Assembly (NCBI GenBank): GCA_950295325.1 | Contig: OX485803.1 | Coordinates: forward strand, 38,455,554-38,519,553 | DNA: 64,000 nt | Source of the DNA: Polytrichum commune | Lineage: Eukaryota > Streptophyta > Polytrichopsida > Polytrichales > Polytrichaceae | Direction: 5' to 3' | In this document: positions 1 to 11,530 of the stretch, piece by piece | Layout: the number at the start of each line of letters is the position of its first letter | Position numbering within the stretch: the stretch's first letter is position 1 | The notes under the pieces: generated by a model | What the model saw: only the letters and a program-made list of their open reading frames with translations | Databases searched by the model: none | Told to the model about the DNA's origin: nothing | Program-made: the position numbers and the translations under genes

Positions 1-770
1 GCATGTGTCATATATTTTGCTTTCTATTCCATTTTAGTTTCTTATTGCTTCTCTTTGATTGATTTGTTTTGAATGTGTATCTCCGAAAGCTCTGGTTGAA
101 CACTCTCTTTTGATTTGATTTTATGATATACTGGTGACCTTCATCTGTGTTTGAGAGCAGTACTTGGGCCCCCTTCACACTAGAGAGTCGAGAGCTCGAA
201 GAAAGGAGCCTGTTACACATGCTTGTTTATTCATATCCACTTTATTCTTGAGCTTTCAGCCTGAGATCCTGAACTTTTTACCGGGCTTACATCAATTAGA
301 TGGCGCCTGGATGGATACCATGTGCAAAGACTATCCAAGCTCTTGGTGTTTTTTGTCAGGTTTTTACATAAAATCTCGAGCTACCTCCTTGAGTTTAGGA
401 ATGTCGAGAGTTTGAGCTCTCATTTTGTGGGCCCCGAGCCAATGGGCTTTCAGGCATTCTTTGGCTTCTCGTGAATGCGTCTCTGTTTACTACCATTCCT
501 CCCTGATGACTCACTCTCAGCATGACCACTTCACACTTGCTCAAATGATTGAGAGCTTGCTTATTGGTGACGCTCTCAGTAGTTTGAGCTTTGGATGAAA
601 TCTTTGTCAACTCCAAGTATCAAACTCTGGAACATTGCAAGTTCGAGGTCTCAACTTGAGCTCTAGTGTAATGGGGACCTTTCAAGGATAGTCTTATAGA
701 TTGGAAGTGTAGAAATACTTGAGTAAGGGGCTTTAACACTTGTGGTGCATTGTGTAAAATTTGGCTGCAG
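1..770. other. Probable intron upstream of the first visible quinone reductase exon
   Basis: No coding exon is recognisable here. The next exon starts at 771 after a pyrimidine-containing tract ending in TTGGCTGCAG, and its first residues (VPETL) correspond to an internal position of the FQR1 family, so the exon or exons for the N-terminal flavodoxin-fold start must lie further left, outside the window or unrecognised in this stretch. I see no other feature in it. Confidence 0.55.
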
Positions 771-3003
771 GTGCCAGAAACATTGCCACAAGAGGTGTTG
801 TTGAAGATGGGTGCTCCTCCTAAATCTGATGTGCCCATTATCACACCAGCACAACTCGCAGAGGCAGATGGCTTGTTATTTGGGTTCCCCACTCGCTACG
901 GTATGATGTGTGCTCAGTTTAAGGCCTTCTTGGATGCCACTGGAGGGCTTTGGAGGACGCAGGCACTAGCAGGGAAGCCTGCGGGTATCTTTGTGAGTAC
1001 TGGCTCCCAAGGAGGTGGTCAAGAAACTACAGCGTAAGTTTCTAAATTCCTAAATTCCTAAATTTCTTCACCCATGGGTTGTGATGTCATTCATATTTGA
1101 TGTTGATCTAGGGTAAGTAGGTCTGGAATGTACACTTTTAGCTTTGCTGCCACTTCTTGTAGGATATGAAGTTCGGAATTAGTGTGAGATGACTAGCAAA
1201 TTAAAAAAAAATCTCATAGCCACTTCCTCATAAATTTTAGGCTCATCTATTATCAAAGTGAAGATTCATTTTGTCATATAGGTCTCTAGAATGGTTAACA
1301 TATTTTGAGCACGTGGTTCAATCTCTTAATACACATGTCTTTTTGGTGTCCGTTCTTAGATCCACAGCTAATCACACATGACGCAAATATAAGTGTCTGA
1401 TTAAGAAAAGTAACTGAATTAGCCATGCTTACATTATGCCCCATAAACGGCTCAAGTAGGTGGATATCTTGCTGCTGACACTATCCTCTCATGAGTTATG
1501 TGGTTCATTCACACTTGCTTGTCTTTGTCGATGTTGGTGTCCTTGTATGTTCAAATATTTATTCTGTTCAATTCTTTTTAATGTCTGGGTTTTCTGTTGT
1601 CTCTTTTCTTGGTTGGACACCTATATTAGAGTGGTAACAAGGCTTGTAGATGAGAGTGGACAGACATTTGTTGCTATGACACTGGAGTATGTGCTCAAAA
1701 TATAGACACCATCCTAGATTCAGTAGTTGACAGAATTGGGAGGGTCTACTATATGATTGCTTAAGGAGAAGAGAATATTCACTTTGACCTCTTACAATTG
1801 TTGCATCTTAACTTAGATTATGAAACTTAGAAATGACAATCTGCCTGATTTGCAATTGCTATGTAGATGAGACAATTGCCGATCTAATATGACAGCCAAA
1901 ATTGTCAAGGGAATCGGAAGCGCCATGATAGGGCCATGGACCTTATTCTAATGATACAACGATTACTTGAAGGCCTTGATCCATATGTGGAAGACATAGA
2001 TAGTAGCACCATTTAAGAACAGAATTACTTTGATCATGAATAAGATAGACACATTAGCTCCAAAAATTATGAGGAAACTGACTACAACCTTGATTGGGTT
2101 TGCTACTCATCTCTTACTAATCATGTGTTTAATATCCTATAGAAGTGAGCTAATCAGAAAATTCAATGATATAAGACCTGTCTATCTCAATGTTAAATCA
2201 ACCTGAAGATTTGCCTCCTGAAGTCGGGTCCTGTTAAAAAGCCATGGTTGAGATTTGCAGTCCTCCATCCAGTCTTCGTATCTGAACTGCATGACACTAA
2301 ATCTGAACTCTTCCCTGATTCCTGTCTAGGAAATGCTTGTGCAGTGTTGGAAGTGATTTTTAGAACAAATTGGAGCAATATTTAGAGTTATCCATAAAGT
2401 AGTGATGTGGTCTAAGGGAGTCTAGACCTTCTACGTGGGTTGTTGGGGGTGGGTTTGAGTTGATCCAGAAAGTAAGGGCACTTTAGGAATTCTTATATGT
2501 AAATTTTGCAACATAAATCATGGATCCTCTTTTAGACTTGGAATAATAAGAGGGTGACATCAATTTAGCTTAATGGTGGAAGTTAGTGTCTACTTTGGGG
2601 CCCGAAACTCATGGACCCCTCTCTTGAACCAAAACTTCCTTGACTTTTTTAAAAAAAAAAATTAAGGATAAAATTATGGAGTTTTATGAAGATTCCTCGA
2701 ACCTCCCCTTTTTCAGTTCATGGACAACTTTGCTGTGTATATATACGTTCTGATAAGCTTGGTTATTTTGGTATCAGATTGACAGCCATCACACAATTGA
2801 CGCATCACGGTATGCTCTTTGTGCCTATTGGATACACTTTTGGTATGGGCATGTACGAGATAAATGAAGTGAAGGGTGGATCACCTTATGGAGCTGGAAC
2901 ACTTGCAGGAGATGGCACACGTCAACCCACAAAATTGGAAATTGACCAAGCTTTCCATCAGGGCCAGTACCACGCTCAGATCACCAAGAAGTTGAAGCAG
3001 TAA
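771..3003 (+). CDS. FQR1: FQR1/WrbA-type NAD(P)H:quinone oxidoreductase, last two exons (5' partial)
   Basis: Flavodoxin-like quinone reductase of the WrbA/FQR1 family, which binds FMN and carries out two-electron reduction of quinones, mostly at the plasma membrane or in the cytosol in plants. Two exons are visible: 771-1033 and 2778-3003 (TAA stop 3001-3003). Splice sites are TGCAG before 771, GC|GTAAGT after 1033 and ATCAG before 2778; 263 + 226 nt join in frame. The first exon carries PTRYGMM (the FMN-binding loop, usually PTRFG), the conserved [12 protein letters not shown] and [12 protein letters not shown]; the second carries [21 protein letters not shown] and the C-terminal [17 protein letters not shown]. 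About 160 of roughly 200 residues are present and intact, so this is probably functional. The intron (1034-2777) contains a copy of a dispersed repeat. The start codon and promoter lie to the left. Confidence 0.93.
1612..2175 (+). repeat. Dispersed repeat family A, copy 1 (inside the FQR1 intron)
   Basis: Starts near TGGACACCTATATTAGAGTG and runs through TATGTGCTCAAAATATAGAC, TTTGATCATGAATAAGATAG, and ends near TGTTTAATATCCTATAGAAG. The same ordered landmarks occur at 3380-3540, 5158-6395 (split), 11358-11530, 14785-15170 and 43655-44030, so this is one interspersed family of about 400-560 bp. No protein or clear terminal repeat is visible; it could be a non-autonomous element. Confidence 0.6.
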
Positions 3004-3379
3004 CTTGTCAGAAATTCCTTTCTCCCCCAGGCAACTCACAAACGACTTCGGCAGTAGAGATCTCACGCACATATGTCATCTTCTTAAGATGTCTACAAGC
3101 CTTTATCTTCTTCCAATATTCTATTGGAAATGACAAAAACTTTTGTTGGGGTGACAAAAGTATGTACTTGTAAATGTTGGAAACTGCAGATGTAGAGTGT
3201 CATGGTGTTCAGCTTTACAATAACAAAGGCTCTTCTCAGCAATTGATGTCTTCAGGCTTTGTTGGAGAAGAGAGAACTGGTTGCATCATATTGGGTTTAT
3301 GGGGGCACAGTTTATGTATAGATCTCGCTTTAAGTTATGTGAACTTGTAAAAGGTAAGTGGGCCTAATTTGGTTACTTA
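3004..3379. other. 3' flank of the quinone reductase gene
   Basis: Probable 3' UTR and downstream sequence. Nothing else is recognisable apart from generic AT-rich tracts; the exact polyadenylation site cannot be placed by eye. Confidence 0.4.
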
Positions 3380-3540
3380 TCTTAACTGGACACCTATATG
3401 TCAGTGGTAGGTGGTTGGGTGCAGATCTAAAACGGACACCATAATGACATGTTTAAAAACGATTTGATAACCATTCTAAGGTTGGGAGTGAACTTAATTG
3501 GAGAACCTATATGACCTTCTTATGGCTCATTATTAGTGGA
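3380..3540 (+). repeat. Dispersed repeat family A, copy 2 (partial)
   Basis: Contains AACTGGACACCTATATGTCA, AGATCTAAAACGGACACC, GACATGTTTAAAAACGATTT and CTATATGACC in the same order as the other copies. Only the 5' third is present. Confidence 0.5.
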
Positions 3541-4384
3541 CTTTGACAATTGATAACAATTCAGGAATAGCTTCAAAACTTTTCAAGTTTGATCCTCACT
3601 TCAAATTCATTTGTGGATGCACAAAAATCTCAACCTTGTGCATCAAGTAGGAGGTAGTGAACAACAAAAAAAATAGCCAAATAAAGGGTGAGTTTTCATG
3701 TAGGTCGCTTGCACACTAGACTCTAGAAAATAAGGGGTCGGAGGTGTCAGCATGTACTGAAGTGTAAGCCATCATATGATAACATTCTGGTGGCCCACTA
3801 GAATGTGGAGGGTTGTGGACAATGGTTGCTAGCCTTGCATGCATCCACTAAAGAATCTTCAACTCACAAGTGCTTGTCACTGAAGGTTTTGAAGACTGGA
3901 ATTAGAAGGAGGTTAGTAGGTGGGCCTAGATTTGAGAAGATGTGAGTAGCTAGTTGGCACAAACGAACCCTACCCCACTAGATTCCCTCTGCATGTGGGC
4001 AAGTAGCCTGCATGGAAACTCACCCTAAGGCCCATCTATTATAATCAATATGAATCCTTTGACTCTCGACGTTTTGCATAACCTAAAATATTGTAGGAGT
4101 TGCAACTTGTGAAGGTAACTAGTATACTTTCAAGGTGGGCTTGTTTGGAATGATCATTCATGGAGGGTCATTGACGAGGTGACTTGATTGTAAATTATTG
4201 ACCATGAATGATATAAGACCACATTACTTATCTGACAAAATAATTCATATATGTTGGCTTTGTCTATAGGACAAAGACTATGCATCGACTTCTATGTTTC
4301 AAGAGCAAATTTCCTAACCACTTTGCGTTCACACTTGGACATGACTTGATCTTGTTAATTTTGGTAAAGTTGATTTCATGTGGA
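3541..4384. other. Gene-free interval
   Basis: No coding potential or structured RNA recognised. One short inverted repeat (ATCATTCATGG and CCATGAATGAT, about 4155-4213) is present, too weak to name. Confidence 0.4.
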
Positions 4385-4725
4385 TTGTAAGTATAGTTAA
4401 CATATCTAGTTATATAGTTAACATATATAGTTATATATATCTAGTTAACTATAGTGGTTCCCAAAAATGTATTGAAAAAAATCTAGTTAACTATAGTTAT
4501 TTTGGCAATTGTTAAATATTTATTTCAAAAAATTTGGGTCGTAAATGAGTAGCTTCAGTCCTTGACCCGCATTTGAGAAGAAGCACAAAATCCAAGAATG
4601 GTTTGGTTATAGGTATAGTAAATAGCCATGAACTGGCATGAACAAAATGGACAACTACAGTTGTAGTCTTTCATAATAAAGGGTAGAACCTCATGATTCT
4701 ACCGTTTTCTTGTTTGGTTAGCAGA
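4385..4725 (+). repeat. Dispersed repeat family B, copy 1
   Basis: Shares with 15835-16030 the ordered blocks GTTAACTATAG, AAAATGTATTGAAAAAA, GGTTATAGGTATA, CAACTACA(G/A)TTGTAGTCTTTCATAA and TTCTACCGTTTTCTTGTTT. AT-rich with short palindromes around TAGTTAACTA. Type of element unknown. Confidence 0.5.
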
Positions 4726-5157
4726 ACATCAGCCATGTCCCCACAAAAAATTGTAGTGGACCTATTCATGCATGGGGTTGCTCTCACAAAATTTTGGCCC
4801 CAAAAAGATATGAATATTGATTTGCACTTTAAAAAGAAAAATGTCACAATGCAAAATGAGTTCTTATCGGATACACCTTGTGTAACCCATATAAATTTGC
4901 TAAAATATAAGGATGTAAACATAACATTAATCAACATCAGGAGTAATGAGTTCCTCGTGATTTTAGCCATCAGATCTCTCCCTTATTTACATTGATTGAT
5001 AAACACGAGTTAAGTTAAGTTAACTAGAATTTACACTTGATGATACGGTGACCCTGAATGCCCTTGATTATTAATTCTACAGTGTTTTCTGGTCATCATA
5101 CATAGAATTTAATCACTAAGGTAGACCTGTATTGAAATAACGTAGTAATATCTGGGT

Positions 5158-6395
5158 TCTTATATTTGAGTAGTATGTGGTTATGTGTAGATCTAAGGAT
5201 GGACATTTGAAAGACATGTGATTAAAGAAATTGGACTATGTGTTCAAAATATGTTATTTTTCTTAATTTCAATAAAGTATGCGAAGTTAAAAGGTTAATT
5301 GGACTAAGAGTACACTATGGTGGTTTCAAACCGGCTAATTTCTTATAGTGGCATAGTGTGGTAGCCTCTGTGAGATAATGGCTAATAGTAACTTGATGGT
5401 TCAATTGAAAGACTCGAGGCTCCCCAGTACTACATTCTCAAATCGTGATGAAGTTTTATTTGTAATGAGGTTATACATGGACACTTCAACACAAAGTGTG
5501 CCTCATTTTCAACTGCACAATAAGAGCAAAAGTGAGGTAATCTATTATCTCTAGAGTAGGGATAATCGACCATTGTCCAATTTCAGTGGCAAGTCTATGA
5601 TGTAACGTGCAATAAGCAACAATGATCTTGCATTGTGGTGGGGTCCATGGTTGCTCCAAGTCCAAGTCACATTCATATTGGAGAAATTCCTTGAGGTGGA
5701 GGTAATCTAGTATCTTCCTTGAGAGACAAGAAGAGTTCCACTCTCTAGCAGGAAACACCTCCTTGACATCATCAAATTTGATTCTTGATGTTGTGTCATA
5801 GGTTTCCCAATGGGATAGACCCGTGATGATTGCAACATGGTTGTCAAAATATGCTAGGTATTAAATCCTCATTTGGCAAGGTTCCGGGAAAGCGAGGTTG
5901 TTTGACTAACCATCCGAGAGGAAGGTCAATGAGTCAACCGGTGTTGGAAATTTATAATGAGCTTAGAGCGTATAATTCTATGGAAAGTTCTCTAGATTTG
6001 GCCAACGTCGATGAACACACTTAGACACGAAACATCATATGTATCTTCATGCCCTTCTTGAACCCTCCAATGATAGTTTTTCAAGTCGCCTTCCCAAACT
6101 TCAATGCCATAGTGAAAGTTGGAAACACCAAAGCCTTAAATAGATGGTATTTGAATTCCCGACATGTTTAATGGTCCACATAATTGGGGGAAAGGGGGGG
6201 GGGGCAGAGGATTATATGATCACTTAATGAGCACAACAATCTCCACTTTGATAATGAATAAGATATTCATATGAGTTGCTTCAAAATTCACGAGGGAAAC
6301 AACTACATGTATTATTTGGATTTGCTAATCGTGTCACACTAATTGCATGTTTCATATCCTACAAGAAGTGGTCACGGAGAAAAATGCATCCAATT
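5158..6395 (+). repeat. Dispersed repeat family A, copy 3, split by a LINE fragment
   Basis: The 5' part of the family lies at about 5158-5260 (GTAGATCTAAGGATGGACAT, GGACTATGTGTTCAAAATAT). The 3' part resumes at about 6181-6395 (poly-G run, TGATCACTTAATGAGCACAA, TTTCATATCCTACAAGAAGT). The roughly 900 bp between hold a minus-strand LINE relic, so the LINE fragment appears nested in the repeat. Boundaries are by eye. Confidence 0.5.
5440..6175 (-). pseudogene. 3' end of a LINE-type non-LTR retrotransposon (degenerate)
   Basis: Read on the minus strand, 6175 to about 6040 gives LFKALVFPTFHYGIEVWEGD, matching the conserved end of the LINE reverse transcriptase region (typically LYGVEVWGG). 5758 to about 5440 gives HHRLATEIGQW followed, after a frameshift near 5560, by a CCHC-type zinc-binding motif (C-x2-C-x8-H-x4-C) within FCSYCAVENEAHFVLKC, the usual C-terminus of such elements. 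Several frameshifts and stops are present. Only the 3' portion survives, as expected from 5' truncation during target-primed insertion. It is unrelated in sequence to the LINE at 59398-64000 as far as can be seen. Confidence 0.7.
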
Positions 6396-6513
6396 AACAC
6401 TGGTATACCTTAGATTATCAAGGGTAACATGTGATTGCAATGAGTTAATGTTAGAATCTTGAAAAATATAACATAGATATGAAATTATGTGACCCTTGTT
6501 GCACTTTAAGATG

Positions 6514-7566
6514 TCATCCAGATATACCAAAACAAACTTCCCGATGAACTTTTGAAAAACTCGATTCATCACTCCTTGGAAAGTTGTTGGAGCATTGGTC
6601 AATCCAAAACTTAATACCTTGAATTGATAATATCCAAACGGTATTCAAAACACCGTCTTCCTCAATTATTCTAATATGGTCATAGCCTTGTGTCAAATCA
6701 AGAGATGAAAATACAGTAAAATCTGCTAATTGGTCAAAGAGATCATCAATGCGAGGCAACGGATAACGATTTTTTACTGTTAGTTTGTTGAATGCACGAT
6801 AATCCACCATCATATGCAATGCTCCGTCTTTTTTCTTAGCAAACAAGATGGAAGACCCGTAGAACGATGAACTAGGTTCAATCTATCCATTTTCCAAATA
6901 CTCCTTGATCTGCTTCTTAGCCTCTTGCAGTTCTAGAGGACTCAATCTATAGATCGGCCTAAATGGCGGCTTGCCATCCGGTTCCAAAATAATAGTATAG
7001 GCCATCTCCCGCTCTGTAGGTATAGGGTGTAAAACATCGGCATATTCCTCCAACATTGTGGCATAAGAAGTTGCCATTGTGTCCTCTGCCTCATCTCCAA
7101 CTGCAATCAACTGAACTAGGAACAATGTTGCTCCCTTCCGAATTGATCTTTTGAATTGCATGGCAGCGAGTCTATGGGGATTTGGACTCTAACCTTGTAT
7201 TGGATTCACATGCACTCTCATTTTATGACAGCCCTTATAAAACACACAACATTTAGATTCAAAATCCAAGCGTGCCTTGTGTTGTACTAGCCAATCGTTG
7301 CCCAATATCAAATCAACACCATCACTTGACTTGGCCACAAGACAAGTGATTTGACTATGATATTGTTGTATCTTAACATGGACTTTAATGTGCCCATCTG
7401 TGGGGACTTCATCTCCATTGCATAATACCAATGTGTTATTGTCTTTTTTCACTTTTAATCCAAAGGTGTTAGCGAAAACAAAACTCACAAAGCAATGTGA
7501 AGCTACATTATCCAATAATACAAATGCATCTTGATGAGCTATTTGCCCAAAAAAAATCATCATCAA
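6514..7566 (-). pseudogene. gypsy pol fragment: protease plus N-terminal half of reverse transcriptase
   Basis: From 7566 down, the protease region carries VLLDNVASHCFVS, in which the expected LLDSGASHSF active site has become DNVAS, so catalysis is probably lost. It also has LILGNDWLVQHKARLDF, a typical gypsy aspartic protease block. From 7161 down, reverse transcriptase starts with PIPTEREMAYTIILEPDGKP. After a stop at about 6883 it continues in 6846-6514 with the VDYRAFNKLT and FSSLDLTQGYDHIRI blocks (first catalytic Asp in SSLDL). A further frame change at about 6600 precedes [13 protein letters not shown] and the YLDDI box at about 6515. The fragment ends at the YLDD box. Confidence 0.85.
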
Positions 7567-8099
7567 TTAAGAAGACAGAGTGAGTTGATTCAAAACATGT
7601 GGTTTGGTTTCATCCAAATAAACTTGCCATAGTTTTGATTGCGATTCAAATTGATGCAACAATTTAAATCTAAGCAAAATTCTTTTAAGACATTTTGCTC
7701 TATATTTTTCAACAATAAAACAAGCACTGGTATCATAGGCCGCTCCATGTTTACCGTGCAAATATGGCTTTAAGAAACTTTGCAAATCCTTCACTAATGG
7801 AATAATTGATTAAAAAAACTTCATATATTTTGGACTTCTCATCAGACACATCACTAAGTGGGAGTAACGGAGTTGGCAAAATGATGTCTTTATTCAAAAT
7901 ATCACACACGATTACATCAAATTGTTTATTGATTTTGTCCTGGATCGCGTCCAGTTCACTACTAGACAAATCAAACACAACCTCCGAAACTTGATCAAGT
8001 CCTGACACTAGTCCACTACCTAAGTGTCGGACTTGTGAAAGACTTCTTGCATTTTCTAGCAGTCTGCTGCTCTGCACCTTTTTTATTATCAGGACAATC

Positions 8100-9075
8100 C
8101 TAAGCTAAATGTCCGTCCTTATGACAGATGAAACAAGGGCCGTCCTTTTTGTCGGTGCTCTTAACTGAGGATTCCTCCCCCTTAGGCTTATGATCATTTT
8201 TGTAGAAAGAGGAATTACAAGCCTTAGAGGAGCGTGACTCCTTGTCCTTTATAAACCCTAAATTGCCATCACCTTTGGCAATTGTTGCCTCTAAATGATA
8301 TTTTACATCATCCCGTCCCTTTGCAGCTTGGGTATAAGTGGCGTTGATCATTATAGCTTAATTGATTGAACGCTTAATGTCCTCCCATGGACCACCGTCA
8401 TCTCGTGGATCCACTAGGACTTTATTCCGAACATCCTCTTTGAGTCTAGATAGAAATTGTTCAACCTTATCTCCCCTAGAAATAGGTGATTTCGTCATCT
8501 GAGAACACATATGTTGAAATTTGTTAGCATACTTTTCCACAAAGCCTTTTTGTTTTAGAGTACGTAGCTTGTTCCATGCAACCATTTCTTGGTTAACACT
8601 TCCATAAGCACTGATAAGCGCCTTCTAGAAATTTCCCCATAGTAATGGAGCTTTCTCATCCATACGAAGCTCCATTGCCAACACGTCCCAATGTTACCTT
8701 GAGTGCGATTAAGTACTTATGAATCTGGGCTATTCATGCAATGATGGTGACTTTGGATTTGTCCTTGAATCTCTCCGGCTTTGCGGAGGCTGCAGTGGAG
8801 CGTACTTTGTCTGCTTCCTGATACGTTTGTAAAATGTTAAGCTTACAGTCATGAGTGTCTACTCGATTGTCCAACTTTGTATACATTGAAAGCAAATTGT
8901 CACACTGCGCCTCAATCCTTTGAAATTGGTCATGACCGTCAATCGATTTTCTTGTACAATACTCCCGAATTTTTCTAGCCACCAAATGTCCCATTGCTTC
9001 ATCCGTATCTACTGGAGTAATTACAGGATGACTGCCTTCATCAGACGGACCGGACGTATCCATATCCATGGCGAT
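8100..9075 (-). pseudogene. gypsy gag fragment with CCHC zinc knuckle
   Basis: Starts on the minus strand at MDMDTSGPSDEG (about 9072). An acidic N-terminus and coiled-coil-like segment are followed by a capsid-like part in another frame (8585-8358: GFVEKYANKFQHMCSQMT, a common retrotransposon gag pattern) and by a zinc knuckle CFICHKDGHLA at 8140-8100, just before the protease side. The piece from 8077 to 7567 links gag to protease in shifted frames (degraded). Stops and frameshifts break it into at least three open pieces. Confidence 0.8.
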
Positions 9076-9615
9076 TGGACAAAACAATCACAAATACCCT
9101 AAAGACTTGACGTATACTTGCCAAATTTTACTCAATTTTGAAGGTAATCATAAAGAATAGCAAGAGGAAGCACTTGAGATTATAGAAAACGCTTCAAATA
9201 CACTTGCTAGGAGCAAAAATACATGGCAACTGGTTCAGCAGGTTATTTGAAAAGATTGTATAAAATTTTACAATGAAATGACCAATTCAGTAGGTCACCA
9301 GTCATCGGTGACCAATTTATCATGTCATCATGACATCAACAAAATTGTCACGTCAGCGCCATGTCAGCACTACCAACTCATCAAAATTTAAAATGCTCCC
9401 CTCCTTGAAACAACACCAGGCAAGTTGGACAAGTGCCACGCAAGCAGAAAATTTGACAATCTTGAGGTATACTTGAGGAATAAAAGGAAATTTAAATTTT
9501 AGATAACCCCCCCCCCCCACGCGATAAAAACTTAAACATAGATCCTCTTTCAGGAAACAAGATTACGCAGCAGAAAACATAATAACACCCAAAAAACCAA
9601 GGTTTAAGAGCTTTT

Positions 9616-9627
9616 GCTCTGATACCA
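9616..9627 (-). other. Primer-binding site of the gypsy element (initiator tRNA-Met type)
   Basis: Minus strand reads TGGTATCAGAGC, the standard plant LTR-retrotransposon primer-binding site complementary to the 3' end of initiator tRNA-Met. It is followed on the plus strand by A then TG at 9629, so the inner end of the 5' LTR (ending CA on the minus strand) is at 9629. Confidence 0.9.
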
Positions 9628-9628
9628 A

Positions 9629-10734
9629 TGTAACGTATCTCATAAATAATGAGATTCAAGAGGCATGTTCCATCCAACCTTAGAGCTTATAAACTTGCTA
9701 CTATTATGAGTTGAGGCTCCCTTCAACTAGAAGTGCAAGATATACCACTAACTCTCCTTCCATGCCTTTAGGATAACTCTAAGTATAGTTAACTCATGGT
9801 CGTTACTTACAAGGTGATAATCTAGTGTAACACCATAGTCTCAACTAGTAATAACTCCCTTTACCTTGTAGAACTACTAGAGCACCTAGGGTGGAGCCTC
9901 TAGTCTTCTAGCAAAGGAGTTTAGTTGAACTAGAGGTTGTAAATAATAAATACATAATAAATAAGTAAATACACGTTACATACTATTTCAGTCTATCGTC
10001 CAAGAATATGACTTGAACTATTCCCACAAATTAAATAATATGGGAATACTTGTGAATTGTAATTAACATCATCTAAAAATGAAGGAATGGACAATTCTTC
10101 TGGCACCTACCTAACTTGCCACGGACAATAATTCTAGAAACTTACAAATGGTGGTCCTTTAGTCGATAATGCTTGGACATATTCATTAAATCAACGATAA
10201 CATAATTAACCAACCAACCCACAAGCTTTGTTCTACGATATTTTATGGTCCACTAAATTATCATTTAATCAAGGATAGATTATAGTTTGTGTCAAGGTGC
10301 CCCTTGACCATGATTATATGACATTACTGTCACTCAAAACAAAACAATTGATGAGTTCAGACTCCCTACATTGAAATCCACGGTATAGCAAGTTGTTACT
10401 ATTGGACTACGGTGGGCTATAAGGGAGAGACTGTGTAATTGCACGTATCGCACCGAGTGACCTTCAAGTCTAACTTGACAATTCTACTGTAACCTAGTAA
10501 GGCCATATAAAACAATGGATCACCTAGGAATTGCCTACAAATTCTACCTAGAACTCATCACAATCTATCAATTAATCTAACAATGACACTTAAACCACAA
10601 ATTGACACTTATTTAACCTTCCTTATGTTGTTTTGTTAGATTGAACCCAATTCGAAAACCTATTCACACATGCTAAGCTTAGATCTGACGTCATGTAAGT
10701 TAGAACTCCCCCACGTAGACAAAGAGATTGACCT
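9629..10734. other. 5' LTR of the gypsy element (outer end not located) and gene-free flank
   Basis: The LTR must begin at 9629 and extend rightwards on the plus strand. With no second LTR in the window its outer boundary cannot be fixed. No other feature is seen up to 10734. Confidence 0.35.
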
Positions 10735-10880
10735 TGGTCTGAGACGACCCTAAACTACTGGGTGACAATAGAAAGATACCCAAATCTCAAGGAAGAGGTT
10801 GGCGGTTCAATTCCCGGTTGTGAAATCTCCTCTCTACTGGACATAAAACTTGCCAATTAGTCAACTGCCTCATGTGCTTT
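10735..10880 (+). repeat. tRNA-derived SINE-like repeat, family S1 copy 1
   Basis: Shares with 15598-15725 the ordered blocks CCTAAACTA(C/A)TGGGTGACA, a GATACCCA or GTACCCA block, GAGGTTGGCGGTTCAATTCCC and GTGAAATCTCCTCTCT. GGTTCAATTCC resembles an RNA polymerase III B box, and GGTGACARTGGARAGG upstream is a weak A box. Absence of long open frames and presence at two sites suit a SINE. Confidence 0.45.
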
Positions 10881-11357
10881 GGCGCTAGCATGTCGGCCTT
10901 CTGGCTCAAAAGCAAACAAACAAACTAAACAAAACAAAAAGATTGACCACCTGCACTTGCCATACCAAAAGGAGTTGGGTGATCCTCGTACATTTCAAGG
11001 GACAGATTTCGGTTGAAGTGACTCAATCAGTTTCTTTTCTATTATGTCTTGCTTAAGTTGACTTTAACTCTCGAACTTTAGAAACCCTTTGATGATGTGA
11101 CGATTCTCGATTTCAACTTATTGTAACATTACTTAGCGTTGTGCGTTTGTTATGTTGGCTTTGGGAATGTAACTATGGGATGACTTTAGATTCAAATTGA
11201 GCTCCCAACATCCCATGCTTATATGTTAAGGGCCCACTAAACATACACACAACACTAAGTAATCTTATGACATGTGGCACTTGGTTAAATATCTTTAGAT
11301 ATCTTGACCGCTTTGACTCAAACACACAAGGTAGTATGCGGGTTTTATTCATATATT

Positions 11358-11530
11358 AGTCTTAATTGAACACCTATGTGTTGAGCGGCGTGTGTAATGT
11401 GATCTAAGGACAAATCCAACAAGATATGTGTTTAAAGGAGATTGGACTCCATGCTCAAAATTGATCAACCATTTAAAATTCAATAGTCAAAATGAATTTC
11501 TTTGTTGGGGGGAGAGGGGGGGGGGGTATA
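11358..11530 (+). repeat. Dispersed repeat family A, copy 4 (partial)
   Basis: Carries TTGAACACCTATGTGTTGAG, GATCTAAGGACAAATCC, ATATGTGTTTAAAGGAGATT and GACTCCATGCTCAAAAT, ending in a run of G at 11510-11526 as in copies 3 and 6. Confidence 0.55.

Larger units (their letters stand above)
6510..9680 (-). mobile_element. Decayed Ty3/gypsy LTR retrotransposon, truncated in reverse transcriptase
   Basis: Minus-strand order from the right is primer-binding site (9616-9627), gag (about 9075-8100), protease (7566-7189) and reverse transcriptase (7161-6510). The protease-before-RT order with no integrase between, and the FRPIYRLSPLE and YRAFNKLTVKNRYPLPRIDDL blocks, place it in Ty3/gypsy. Homology stops just after VYLDDIL at about 6512, so RNase H, integrase and the 3' LTR are missing. 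It abuts the family A repeat at 6395. Multiple frameshifts mean it is not mobile. Confidence 0.88.

Noticed and set aside
10800-10825. GCGGTTCAATTCCCG as a tRNA T-arm
   Set aside because: No cloverleaf around it and a second similar copy at 15670; a repeat and not a tRNA gene.
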